A DNA stretch of 64,000 bases from JARKPK01 sp964631235 (lineage in GTDB: Bacteria; Planctomycetota; Planctomycetia; Pirellulales; Thermoguttaceae). The notes beneath the pieces are model-generated. The model did no database searches. It was given only the letters and a program-made list of their open reading frames with translations, and was not told the DNA's origin. Shown piece after piece: positions 37,716 through 46,062 of the stretch (position 1 is its first letter; the number at the start of each line of letters is the position of its first letter). The stretch covers positions 62,001-126,000 of the forward strand of contig CAZVZX010000003.1 of assembly GCA_964631235.1 (NCBI GenBank). Direction: 5' to 3'. The translations under genes were made by a program, and so were the position numbers.

Positions 37716-38484
37716 TCGGCCCCAAATAATAAAAAGGCAACTCTGTTGCAGTCTCGCGAATGTCGGGCAATCGGCCCATCGTGGGACGCTTGCGGACCGG
37801 CTCCGCGCTGCTTCGATCGCGGTGCGTGCATATTGCGAGATTGCCGACTGCGCCCTGCCGCATCAGTAGTATCGTGTGTGGCGAATGGGGCGCTTGACGC
37901 GGAGGAACGAGGGCGGCATCGCTTGCCCGACGCTTCCTTTCCGAGAGATCGCCACTACCGGCAAGGTCCTCTTGGGCCGGTACACCCGGCACAGGCGGCA
38001 GGCTTTGCGTTGCCCGGACGAACGGACTGGGATCAAGACCTACGAATAAGGATTGAAATCAAAACTGATGAACAAGGATCGAAATGAGAGGACGCCGTCG
38101 AAGACGCGATCTTCGCAGGTGTTGGGCCGCTCGTTCAGGGCTTTCGCGTTTTTGTTCGTCCCTCGTTCCCAGGGTGTTGCCTTCGGCGTTGCCCTGGGCT
38201 GGCGTGGTTCGCCCCGTCGGGGCTGCGATTGCGACGCCCGCTGTTGGTTGGCAGCGCGTTGAAAAAGTCGGTTGTGCCGGAACTGCGCGCGGTGTTCTAC
38301 CCGAATACTTCGATGCCCGCCTCTGCCAGCTTTGGGGATTTTTCGACGCCCTGCCAGGCGTTGGGCTGCCGAACGCCCGACGACTGCGAAGCTGAACACG
38401 GCGCCGACCACGACATCGCCCTGCGCGGCATGAAAAGGGACTTTTCGGGGGCCGCCATCGCAGGGCCGTCGCATTGCCGGCTGT
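37716..38484. other. Intergenic region with IS-remnant copy A
   Basis: 769 bp between porin and AbiEii. AATAATA near 37725 may be a -10 for the porin. A near-direct repeat (AAGGATTGAAATCA, AAGGATCGAAATGA) lies at 38048-38087. Copy A of the island repeat occupies 38255-38470. Confidence 0.4.
38255..38470 (+). repeat. Island repeat copy A (degenerate IS3-type transposase end)
   Basis: Closely resembles copy B over about 200 bp in the same orientation. A CQALGCRTPDD-like frame corresponds to the ALGYRTP ending of IS3-family transposases. Ends about 15 bp before the abiEii stop. Confidence 0.6.
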
Positions 38485-39384
38485 TCACCACGGACCACCG
38501 GCGCGCCAATGCCTCTCAAACTTTCGGTTGCTGTGGATGGCCAGCGCGATGGGTTGAAGGAAATCGCGGATGGCGGCCACGACCTCGAAGAAGTCTGCGG
38601 GAGCATTAACCAGGGACGAGCGGCGGACGAACGCCGTCCACTGCGCTGCCTTGGACGGGTTCCGGGCGAACTGGTCTGAGAATCCGACAGGATCGACTTC
38701 CACAGGTGTCTGCCGGTTTGAAAAAGTGGCTTGAATGGCGGCCGCGAGATTGACACCCTCGAATTTGAAGGAGGTCGCCAGCATCCAAATGTCGAAGAAG
38801 TCCTTCATCCGGCTATTGACCTCGCCCAGCTTGACGATGGCCTCGAATTTCTCGGCAATCGCTGTCTCCCGGTTGTAGGCAAGCAGATCGGCAGCCGGCT
38901 GGTCGAGGATGGTCGGATATTTGATCCGGGATGGTGTGGGGGTGACGACGTCGCTGAATCCGATATCGACCTGCATGGCTACCCGGGCGCTGCCAAGGTG
39001 CCCCAGGAACTTCGCACGCACGCCCTCGTAATCTGCGTCTTCAGCGATCCGCTCGGTAGTCACGCTGGTCGGGTCAAAGACGAGACCGTCATCCTCGACG
39101 GGCGTCTGAACGATCTCCGCAATCACGGAGCGAACAAGGCCAAGATCGTTGCCGATCCGACCGAGCAGATCGATGTCGCGGGTGGGGCGGGTCGTCGGCG
39201 CCTTCCACGCCACGAGCAACAGCGCACCTTTCAGCACGAATCGCTCGCCGTAGGCAGACCGCGAAAGGCGGAACAACCAGCGCTCCAGGGCATAGCGTTG
39301 GACCAGATCGTTGAAGCGGCGGTTGCGCTGCTTGGCGATGTTCAATAGCCGCTGATGCACGGACGCGGCCATGTTCTTGGTCAT
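38485..39384 (-). CDS. abiEii: AbiEii/AbiGii-type nucleotidyltransferase toxin
   Basis: 299 residues from ATG 39384. The N-terminus (SVHQRLLNIAKQRNRRFNDL) and RYALERWLFRL are characteristic of the family. KGALLLVAW followed by RPTRDIDLLG gives the nucleotidyltransferase acid pair D70 and D72. The lysine-containing segment AEKFEAIVKLGEVNSRMKDFFDIW is also conserved. In the type IV/Abi model the toxin modifies tRNA ends or other acceptor with NTP and causes growth arrest on phage infection. Its start overlaps the antitoxin by four bases (ATGA), so the pair is co-translated. Confidence 0.93.
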   Translation of the reverse strand: MTKNMAASVHQRLLNIAKQRNRRFNDLVQRYALERWLFRLSRSAYGERFVLKGALLLVAWKAPTTRPTRDIDLLGRIGNDLGLVRSVIAEIVQTPVEDDGLVFDPTSVTTERIAEDADYEGVRAKFLGHLGSARVAMQVDIGFSDVVTPTPSRIKYPTILDQPAADLLAYNRETAIAEKFEAIVKLGEVNSRMKDFFDIWMLATSFKFEGVNLAAAIQATFSNRQTPVEVDPVGFSDQFARNPSKAAQWTAFVRRSSLVNAPADFFEVVAAIRDFLQPIALAIHSNRKFERHWRAGGPW

Positions 39385-39983
39385 GCCATCGCCTCGAGGA
39401 TGGGCCGCATTACTTTCTCGACACGACAAAGGCGGGCGTATCGAAGCACCTGTTGAAGCCTTGCACCACGCCGGGCGCGGTATGCGCGGAGGGCTTCGAG
39501 AACAACGTCGAGCCCGATCTTGTTGCGAAATTTGAAGCAGTCGGCCAGCGTCTTTTCCGGGCTGTAGATGCGGACAGGCATTCTATCTACGGTGCGTGTC
39601 TCGATTCCGGCCTCGAAGGCATCCTTCGAGAATCGAAAGACGCGCAGCGGGGGGTATTTCAGCGCCGGATTGCGGGCGGTGCGCGGCAGGGCCAGATGGA
39701 CCTCGTGCGGAATCTGCGTCGTGAGTTCGTGGTAGGCAAGCGCCGAGATCAGGCAGATGACGCCTTGCGGGACGAGCTTGGCAACGGTCGCCAGATCGGG
39801 ATCGCTCAGCGGGGGAAGGCTGGCGAGTCGATAGAGGCCGCGGGCGAGTCTCTCCAGTTCACCGGAGCGCTGCATTCCGTAGAGGGTGCGCGGATGCACG
39901 CCGACCGCAATCGCCTCGCTCGTCCGAAGCGTGCCACCGCGGTCGCGGAAAATTTGCCGGGCTTGTTCAATTGGGGAAAGCAT
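39381..39983 (-). CDS. abiEi: AbiEi-type antitoxin (transcriptional repressor)
   Basis: 200 residues. N-terminal winged helix (GGTLRTSEAIAVGVHPRTL, YGMQRSGELERLARGLY), then a C-terminal AbiEi domain with VICLISALAYHELTTQIP, ALPRTARNP, VRIYSPEKTLADCFKFRNKIG. In known systems AbiEi both neutralises AbiEii and represses its own operon. First gene of the pair. An imperfect palindrome (40024-40041) overlaps a TAGAAT-like box upstream. Confidence 0.93.
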   Translation of the reverse strand: MLSPIEQARQIFRDRGGTLRTSEAIAVGVHPRTLYGMQRSGELERLARGLYRLASLPPLSDPDLATVAKLVPQGVICLISALAYHELTTQIPHEVHLALPRTARNPALKYPPLRVFRFSKDAFEAGIETRTVDRMPVRIYSPEKTLADCFKFRNKIGLDVVLEALRAYRARRGARLQQVLRYARLCRVEKVMRPILEAMA

Positions 39984-40023
39984 GGGCTATCACCCCGTGT
40001 CATCGTTGTGGATAGAAACGCAG

Positions 40024-40041
40024 ACACATTCTACAAAGTGT
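40024..40041 (-). promoter_or_regulatory. Candidate AbiEi operator overlapping a -10 box
   Basis: Minus-strand ACACTTTGTAGAATGTGT is an imperfect palindrome (outer ACAC/GTGT with inner TT/AA) containing TAGAAT. It lies about 40 bp before the abiEi start. Autorepression is established for AbiEi family members; this site is inferred. Confidence 0.4.
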
Positions 40042-40138
40042 ATGCCTTTTTATCCAGCCCCGGTCAAGGCAAAAGACGCGCAGCCACCCCGTTTTCGGGC
40101 GGGAAACCAGGCCTCTTAGGGAACCGAGTTGTGAGCAG

Positions 40139-40357
40139 CCCGTTGGAAATGTCGGTTGTGCCGGCACTGCGCGCGGTGTTCTTAGCGAATACTTCTGTGC
40201 CCGCCTCCGCTATCTTTGGGGATTTTTCGACGGGCTGCCAGGCGTTGGGCTGCCGAACGCCCGACGAACACGAAGCCGAGTATGAAGCCGACCACGCCCC
40301 GGCCCGAGCCACGTGAAAAAGGGACTATTTGGACTCCGCCGGTCCTGGGCCATCGCA
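40139..40357 (+). repeat. Island repeat copy B (degenerate IS3-type transposase end)
   Basis: Left part matches copy A, right part (40242-40357) matches copy C in reverse with only about 7 mismatches in 116 bp. Encodes ALGCRTPDEHEAEYEADHAP then a stop. Abuts the NTPase stop codon (40361). Confidence 0.7.
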
Positions 40358-40360
40358 CAA

Positions 40361-42619
40361 CTACCCACGGCCAGTTGTGGCCAGCCTCAGAAACTCCTCG
40401 AACCGTCCACCACATTGTTCGAGCAAGTCTCCTAGCCTCTCGTAACTTACGCCCAACCGATATCGCCGCTGTGAACCTCCGCCCTGGAACTGAACCTCAA
40501 CCACGACGCCCGCCTCCTCCAGCCTCGGCAACACGTCCCTGAAGAACTTCGGGGCCTGTGCTCCAAGACGCTTGTGAAACGTATTCTCGTTCACGCCGGT
40601 GGCTCGCAGGAACGCACGGAGCATTCTCTCCACAATCACTACTTCCTCATCGGCCTCAACAGGCTCTCGCTCAGGCGGCGGCGGAGCAATGAACCGGAGA
40701 TCGAAACCGGCCTGTCGCAGAATGTGCAGTACCGCTTCTGGGGCAAAGACCGGCGTCTCCGCATGTACCGGAATGACGGCTCGGCAGACACAATCCTCAA
40801 GGACGCACTCGTTTACCAAAGTCGTATCACTCAGTTCAAGCTCCTCGAATTCGCACCGGCTGAAACGGCACCGTATCAGGCTCGCACGGTCGAGCGAGGT
40901 CGCCTGGAAGTAACAGTCTTCAAAAGCAACGTCACTGAACCTGCGGCCCGCCAGGGATTGGGGCGGCACCGAGGCGTACTTCACCGTCACGGGTTGTCCC
41001 CCCGCAAATTCCACAAACCTAATGACCACTCCTCCCGAGTTATCCCGCATGAAGGATGCTCTGGGCTCGGCGGAGCAGATCGCCCCCATCGTCTCAACAA
41101 GCTGTACCGCCGTTGTCCCCCGTCGAATCGCACACCGGGCAGCAACATCCACAGCGAGGCTGGGGAGCACCCCTTGTCGAAATGCGTGCTTGATTGCCGA
41201 AACGTCCCGCTGGACCAAGAGCGAGCCGACAGCTTCACCGAGGAAGAAATGGTAGAACTCCTCATGATCGAACCCAAAGCGGCTGTAATCCGCCTGAACG
41301 AGCAACGCATGTTGCTTGAGCCTCTCGATGATCTGGTGCGTAATCACCTTGTCCTTGCGTTTCGAGTCGCAGAACACCTCGGCTACAAGGTCAAGGGTGT
41401 CCGCAGGCAAGGATTCCGTTCCGCTTGACCACATTTCCAGGGCTACGGCGGCAAGGAGATCGTAATGCTCCTCATGTGAGATCAACGGCTGGGCAACGTC
41501 CCCTGTCCTGTCGATCCACTTCTCTTCGACTTCACGGGCAATAATCGTACCGATGAACTGCCGGAAGAAGTCGTCCTGATTAGATTGGATGTCTTGAATC
41601 AATTTCTGGCGTTCACGCACCTGCTGTGCCACGTTCAGTAGCCGTTTTACGAGGACCGCCCTCGTCAGTAGAGCGTGTCCAGCCCCAAGCCGCTCTGCGA
41701 ATTCTTCGTAGATCACCTCCCCATTTGGAATACGACGCTTCTTTGCATAGTCAACGAATCTCGGACGATCCCATCGATTCAAGGCGACCTTGGCAAACGA
41801 CACAAGTTGGCCGCCCAACGTGTCGAGCAACCGGGTCTTGGCTTGCAGGCTCTTGTACTCGAAGTATGCCTTGCGGGCAGAAATCAGCACCGTGCCCGAC
41901 GACTTCAGCATGGCCACAAGATTACCAAGGGCCGACATGGCATCTCCAGCAGCCCCCTCAACAAACATCTCCTCGAACCCATCAAGGGCAGGAACCAGAA
42001 CACCAAGCCGGACCAATTCGATGAAGGCGTCGTAGTAGAGCATGGGGAACCGCAAACGATTCACCAGGGCACCGACTATAACGTCATCGAACCTCATGAA
42101 CGGTCTTCCGGCCAGGGACACGGGAACAAGTAGCCAATCCTCTTCCTTGGCCTTGTACCTCTGAGCTTGCCGCCGTGCGAGGTGGTGGATTAGGGTGGTC
42201 TTGCCCTCGCCCGCATCCGATGTCAGGTATATGAGGGACGCTACCGCAGCGGGCCGATTTCCCAGGATAGCCAACAGGGAGGTGGCGGCGTCCTCCATCG
42301 GGGTCAACTCATCGAGCGGAGCCTCGTCCAGACGGTCAAGGACTGCACCGCTGGGGGCAACGAAGGTGGGTTCGTCTGGAACATGAGAGAGTATCCGGTC
42401 AGCCAGGAGTGGCAAGCGAGCGATTCGCTTGATGATCCACTGCTCAGCCGCAAGCTGTTCGTCGTTTTCGATGACCGTCAGCAAGCCCGAACGAGTTACG
42501 ATTTGTGCCTCGATCAGGTCGTCCCGAATCTGCACCAGAACCTTGCCCCGAGCCACGTCAATGTCGGCGGGTGCATCGGCAAATGTGGTGAGTATGCGTT
42601 GAAAACTGGGAACGTCCAT
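40361..42619 (-). CDS. STAND/NACHT-like NTPase with pentapeptide-like repeats and C-terminal winged helix
   Basis: 752 residues. N-terminal region without recognised domain, then Walker A SDAGEGKTT (134-142), Walker B LVPALDGFEEM (about 208-218) with a downstream sensor-like TVLISARK (243-250). A helical middle part carries DHEEFYHFFLGEAVGSLL. A Cys/Phe/Leu repeat block (about 560-620: FSDVAFEDCYF, RCRFSRCEFEEL, TLVNECVLEDC) resembles pentapeptide repeats. The C-terminus (about 655-735) looks like a winged helix (TFHKRLGAQAPKFF, RLEEAGVVVEV, GSQRRYRLG). STAND proteins act as switches that sense phage components; this one lies 9 bp after a NYN nuclease. Sequence composition appears less GC-rich than nearby genes. 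Confidence 0.7.
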   Translation of the reverse strand: MDVPSFQRILTTFADAPADIDVARGKVLVQIRDDLIEAQIVTRSGLLTVIENDEQLAAEQWIIKRIARLPLLADRILSHVPDEPTFVAPSGAVLDRLDEAPLDELTPMEDAATSLLAILGNRPAAVASLIYLTSDAGEGKTTLIHHLARRQAQRYKAKEEDWLLVPVSLAGRPFMRFDDVIVGALVNRLRFPMLYYDAFIELVRLGVLVPALDGFEEMFVEGAAGDAMSALGNLVAMLKSSGTVLISARKAYFEYKSLQAKTRLLDTLGGQLVSFAKVALNRWDRPRFVDYAKKRRIPNGEVIYEEFAERLGAGHALLTRAVLVKRLLNVAQQVRERQKLIQDIQSNQDDFFRQFIGTIIAREVEEKWIDRTGDVAQPLISHEEHYDLLAAVALEMWSSGTESLPADTLDLVAEVFCDSKRKDKVITHQIIERLKQHALLVQADYSRFGFDHEEFYHFFLGEAVGSLLVQRDVSAIKHAFRQGVLPSLAVDVAARCAIRRGTTAVQLVETMGAICSAEPRASFMRDNSGGVVIRFVEFAGGQPVTVKYASVPPQSLAGRRFSDVAFEDCYFQATSLDRASLIRCRFSRCEFEELELSDTTLVNECVLEDCVCRAVIPVHAETPVFAPEAVLHILRQAGFDLRFIAPPPPEREPVEADEEVVIVERMLRAFLRATGVNENTFHKRLGAQAPKFFRDVLPRLEEAGVVVEVQFQGGGSQRRYRLGVSYERLGDLLEQCGGRFEEFLRLATTGRG

Positions 42620-42628
42620 CGGAGAACC

Positions 42629-43339
42629 CTAGAGTTCGAGTTGTATATAGTCGGAACCGGCACTACGGCAATAAAAAGGTGGGGTACGTCTGCCTGGGAG
42701 GGTGTGGATGTGAAACACCCGGATGCCAAGTTGCAGCACCAACTTGATCGCTGGCCAAAGGTCGTCGTCCGACGTTACGACCACAATCTCCTTTGACGAC
42801 TGCAAATGCAGGGAGAACAGGTCTGCTGCCATCATTGTGTCTACGAGCTTCTGTTCGCTTCGATACAGAAACGCTTCGGGAGTGAGCTCGCAGCCAGCCT
42901 GGGGACAGTGGCGGTCCTGAAACAAGCGATACATGGCAACCAAAGGACAATCTGGATCACTGCATCCGGCGGTACGGGGATCACGGAACTTCACGTCGCC
43001 GGGGTAATACCTCGGTCGGTATGTGTGCCAGATATGCTGGGCGGGAGCCGCCTTGAGACTATATGCAAGCTCAACATTGACGATGATTTTCGTCTGCTCC
43101 AGGCCGCACCCCAAGGTAATGGCTCGGGGCGTCTGTTGTTGCACCTCAGCCGCTACTTGTTGTGCCCGCCGTGTTGGGCTCTGGTTCTCGTACCATCCGT
43201 CGTAGAGGCGAAAGCTGACTCGTTGTGTATGAGCCAAGTGGGCCGAACCGAGGGCATTTACAATCTTATCGACGACGAACATTGCTCCTCGGCGTCGTTG
43301 AATCTCTGGCACGTTGTTGTAGTCAACAAGAATATCCAT
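42629..43339 (-). CDS. NYN-domain (PIN-like) nuclease, putative effector
   Basis: 236 residues from ATG 43339; the frame extends upstream into IS-remnant copy C, which is not coding for it. NYN/PIN landmarks: MDILVDYNNVP (D6 and N8), EQKLVDTMMAADL (D167, D173) and VVVTSDDDLWPAI (D191-D193), the acidic set for metal-dependent RNase activity. A C126-x4-C131...C145-x4-C150 insert may bind zinc. It is first gene of a two-gene unit with the NTPase (9-bp gap). The RNA target is unknown. Confidence 0.75.
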   Translation of the reverse strand: MDILVDYNNVPEIQRRRGAMFVVDKIVNALGSAHLAHTQRVSFRLYDGWYENQSPTRRAQQVAAEVQQQTPRAITLGCGLEQTKIIVNVELAYSLKAAPAQHIWHTYRPRYYPGDVKFRDPRTAGCSDPDCPLVAMYRLFQDRHCPQAGCELTPEAFLYRSEQKLVDTMMAADLFSLHLQSSKEIVVVTSDDDLWPAIKLVLQLGIRVFHIHTLPGRRTPPFYCRSAGSDYIQLEL

Positions 43340-43390
43340 TTGTACTGTCCAAGCAGTTCTGGCCCGGCACCACACCAGCCCAGCCTTCTC

Positions 43391-43506
43391 TGCGATGGCC
43401 CAGGACTGGCGGACTCCAAAAAGTCCCTTTTTCACGCCGCTCGGGCCGGGGCGTGGTCGGCTTCATATTCGGCTTCGTGTTCGTCGGGCGTTCGGTAGCC
43501 CAACGC
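43391..43506 (-). repeat. Island repeat copy C (IS3-type transposase 3' end)
   Basis: Inverted relative to copy B, about 94% identical over 116 bp. Read on the minus strand it ends a frame TTLDRRFREALGYRTPDE followed by HEAEYEADHAPARAA and a stop, a typical C-terminal IS3-family signature. The NYN start lies about 50 bp beyond its end. Confidence 0.7.
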
Positions 43507-43649
43507 TTCGCGGAAACGCCGGTCGAGTGTAGTCTCTTTACGCCACCGAGCGATCGTTCTTCCACCAAGGCAACGAGACGGTTTGCGCTGTGCGAGGCGG
43601 AAAACGTTTCGATGCAGAGAAACACGCCCGGCTGCGCTGCCGCCAATTT

Positions 43650-43744
43650 AGCAAACGGACGCCAGGGGGAGCAAGCGGATACGACAGCGCAAGCGGACGC
43701 GGTGGGAGGAAGCGGACGCGACGGGAGCAATCGGACGCGACGGA
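43650..43744. repeat. Degenerate tandem repeat, about 20-bp unit
   Basis: About five imperfect units built on AAGCGGACGCGACGGGAG. It borders the IS remnant. Confidence 0.5.
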
Positions 43745-43855
43745 GTGCGTCCCTCCACCAGCAGCCCGTGGAAGAAGTGATTTTCGGATTCGCGACTAGG
43801 CGAGTTGTTCAGAAACCCGCGGGCCGCCGCCGCGACCGGGTTGTTCAACGGGCCG

Positions 43856-44443
43856 TTAGGGCTTCACTTCGAGGAAGCGCCGGAGGATTTCCGTTCCGCA
43901 ATCGGTGAGGAAGCTTTCGGGATGGAATTGAACGCCGAACAGCGGGTAATTGCGATGGGCAATCGCCATGATTTCGCGCTCGCCTGTGGGGGCGTCGGAC
44001 CAGGCGCACACGTCGAAGGTGTTCGGCAGCGTGTCGGGCTGAATGACGAGGCTGTGGTAGCGCGTGGCGATGAAGGGATTGGGCAGCCCGGCGAAGAGGC
44101 CGGTTTGATTGTGGTAGATTTGATCGGTTTTTCCGTGCATCAAGCGACCGCAGCGGACGATCTTCGCGCCGAACGCCTGGCCGATCGACTGATGGCCGAG
44201 GCACACGCCGAGCAACGGCACTTTGCCGGCGAACGTTCGCACGCACTCGACCGAAATGCCGGCCTCGTTGGGCGTGCACGGCCCGGGCGAGATGATCACG
44301 TGCGACGGGGCCATGCGCGCGATTTCGTCGGTTGACACCTGATCGTTGCGGAAGACCTTCAGGTCGAGCGAGGGGTCGATTTCGCCCAATCGCTGCACGA
44401 GGTTGTAGGTGAATGAGTCGTAGTTGTCGATCAGGATGATCAT
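43856..44443 (-). CDS. pabA: Anthranilate/aminodeoxychorismate synthase glutamine amidotransferase (TrpG/PabA)
   Basis: 195 residues, a class I amidotransferase. Oxyanion GPCTPNEAG, catalytic Cys in GVCLGHQSIGQA (C81) and His-Glu pair in VQFHPES (H174, E176). It supplies ammonia to chorismate for tryptophan or folate synthesis; TrpG and PabA cannot be separated by sequence alone. The matching synthase subunit is not adjacent. Confidence 0.93.
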   Translation of the reverse strand: MIILIDNYDSFTYNLVQRLGEIDPSLDLKVFRNDQVSTDEIARMAPSHVIISPGPCTPNEAGISVECVRTFAGKVPLLGVCLGHQSIGQAFGAKIVRCGRLMHGKTDQIYHNQTGLFAGLPNPFIATRYHSLVIQPDTLPNTFDVCAWSDAPTGEREIMAIAHRNYPLFGVQFHPESFLTDCGTEILRRFLEVKP

Positions 44444-44638
44444 GCGTGGCGTCTTCGGCAGTTCGGCAGCAATACCGCGGGCACAGCGACTTCAAGTGTA
44501 TCGTCCGCTCGCGCAGGAGAGAAGAGGCTGCGCGGGCCGCCGGGCGGCTTCTGCCGCGCCGACGCGCCGGTTCATCGCCCCGGTTGGGCGGGCCGGAGCG
44601 GCTCGACGCGAGGCATCCGTCGCGGCGGAGTGGGCCGT

Positions 44639-45664
44639 TTACGTGTTCGGCTGAGGGGGACGGAGCGGCTCGAAGCGTTCCTCGGGCAGAGCCATCGAGG
44701 TGATGCGCAGCCCGAACTTGTCGCCCACTTTGACCGCCTCGCCGACGGCCACGCGATGTTCGCCCACTTGGAGATCGAGCGTTTCGTCGCACGACTTGTC
44801 GAATTGGATGATGGCGCCGGGACCTAATTCGATGATCCGCTTCAACGGCTGGCGTTTTTCGGCCAAGGTGACGATGACGGGCACGCGAATCTTCAGCAAG
44901 CTACGGGTGTAGGCCGGCAGGTCTTCGATGCGCGTCGGGCGTCGCCGCTGAGCCGGTTTTCCGCCGATGCTTCGCGGCGCGGCCGAAGGTTCGGGGCGTC
45001 GGGCTGCTGTTTCTGCTTGACCGGGCGCGGTGGCCGCGGACCCGGCGGGCGGGCTGCCGGAAGCGTTCGTCGCTGCCGCAGAGGCCGCGTTGGCGGTGTC
45101 GGGCGAGGATGTGTCGGGCGCGGCGGCCGTCTCGGAGCTTTCGGCGGCGACGGGATTCGCTCCGACGATTTGCGTCGGCGCCGTCAGCGGCCAAACGAGC
45201 AAACAGTCGGCCGATTTACTTTCGCCCTTGAGAGTGATGGGAACGGCGATAGCCCCTTCGGCCGGGCGTCCACGCTGGATGCCTCCCCAAAGATTCTTGA
45301 TTTGGGCGGCCTTGAAGTCGTCGGGCATCAACTCCTCGGGCAAGAGGAGCATGCCCAGCTCTTGGGCCAGCGTGGTGAGCTTACTCGTGCCGGTCGGATC
45401 AGGCGAAGCACACCATGAGGGAACGACGCCCGACGAACCGGGAATGACGAACAGTGCCGCCTGACTACCGACAACAAGCACGATGGCCAGCCCGGGGGCC
45501 GTCCACGAGGCCCCGGGCGCCAGCGAATCGACGGGGACGGCTTGACCTACCTCGATCGCGTAGCTGCCGTCGATGGCCCTACCGAGCGCAGCCGACGCCT
45601 CGGCCGCATTGGCCCGACAGGCGGCGACGATCGATTCGATCTGGTTGGGTGTCAGTTCCGACAT
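44639..45664 (-). CDS. FliN/SpoA-domain protein with long Ala/Ser/Pro linker
   Basis: 341 residues. C-terminal SpoA (FliN/YscQ) domain about 255-330: YTRSLLKIRVPVIVTLAEKR, a gap, ELGPGAIIQFDKSCDETLDL, VGEHRVAVGEAVKVGDKFGLRI. FliN forms the flagellar motor switch cup. Here an N-terminal alpha/beta domain (about 1-160) and a low-complexity linker (about 165-245) precede it, and no flagellar gene is adjacent. A flagellar role is plausible but unproven. Confidence 0.78.
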   Translation of the reverse strand: MSELTPNQIESIVAACRANAAEASAALGRAIDGSYAIEVGQAVPVDSLAPGASWTAPGLAIVLVVGSQAALFVIPGSSGVVPSWCASPDPTGTSKLTTLAQELGMLLLPEELMPDDFKAAQIKNLWGGIQRGRPAEGAIAVPITLKGESKSADCLLVWPLTAPTQIVGANPVAAESSETAAAPDTSSPDTANAASAAATNASGSPPAGSAATAPGQAETAARRPEPSAAPRSIGGKPAQRRRPTRIEDLPAYTRSLLKIRVPVIVTLAEKRQPLKRIIELGPGAIIQFDKSCDETLDLQVGEHRVAVGEAVKVGDKFGLRITSMALPEERFEPLRPPQPNT

Positions 45665-45985
45665 CGGTTACGCAATTATTGCTACTGGCGTTCCTTCGGC
45701 GCGGAACACGCGCGGGCCGCAATGCGCTACTCTGGGCTCTCGGGCTGCGGCAATGAATTGCCTGGTCTTCTCAAACGCCGCAGTTTGCGCCGGCCGTTGC
45801 TTTGGGGCCGTTCGGATTGGCGTTGGCAGCGTGGCGGCAGCTTGGGGCGCATGCCCAGGGCGGTCCCCACGGTCATTCGGCTAAATCGGACGGAGAAGGC
45901 CGCAAACTTTACCCAGAGTGAACAATCGTGCGGGTTGGGTGGGGCGCCGAGATGCTCGTTCGTGGCCGTTCGGCGCGGTCAGGTA

Positions 45986-46014
45986 CTCTCCAGGAGCGTA
46001 CCGCAACTGGAGAG
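45986..46014. promoter_or_regulatory. Inverted repeat upstream of promoter
   Basis: Perfect CTCTCCAG...CTGGAGAG, 13-nt spacing, 20 bp ahead of the -35 box. Candidate regulator site or hairpin. Confidence 0.45.
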
Positions 46015-46033
46015 CATGGCAAGCTCGCATGTT

Positions 46034-46062
46034 TTGACTTTGTGGTAGTTACTGCATAGAGT
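46034..46062 (+). promoter_or_regulatory. Sigma70-type promoter
   Basis: TTGACT (46034-46039), 17-bp spacer, TAGAGT (46057-46062). Close to consensus in an otherwise GC-rich region; transcription would start near 46069, toward the subtilase. Confidence 0.6.

Larger units (their letters stand above)
43340..43855. other. Intergenic region with IS-remnant copy C and tandem repeats
   Basis: 516 bp between the NYN gene start and pabA end. It contains copy C (43391-43506), further decayed transposase-like sequence to about 43530 and the short tandem repeat 43650-43744. No intact gene. Confidence 0.5.

Noticed and set aside
43323..43730. Extended NYN frame starting in copy C and other frames through the repeat
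   Set aside because: The extra residues derive from the IS remnant; the family start (MDILVDYNN) is at 43339.
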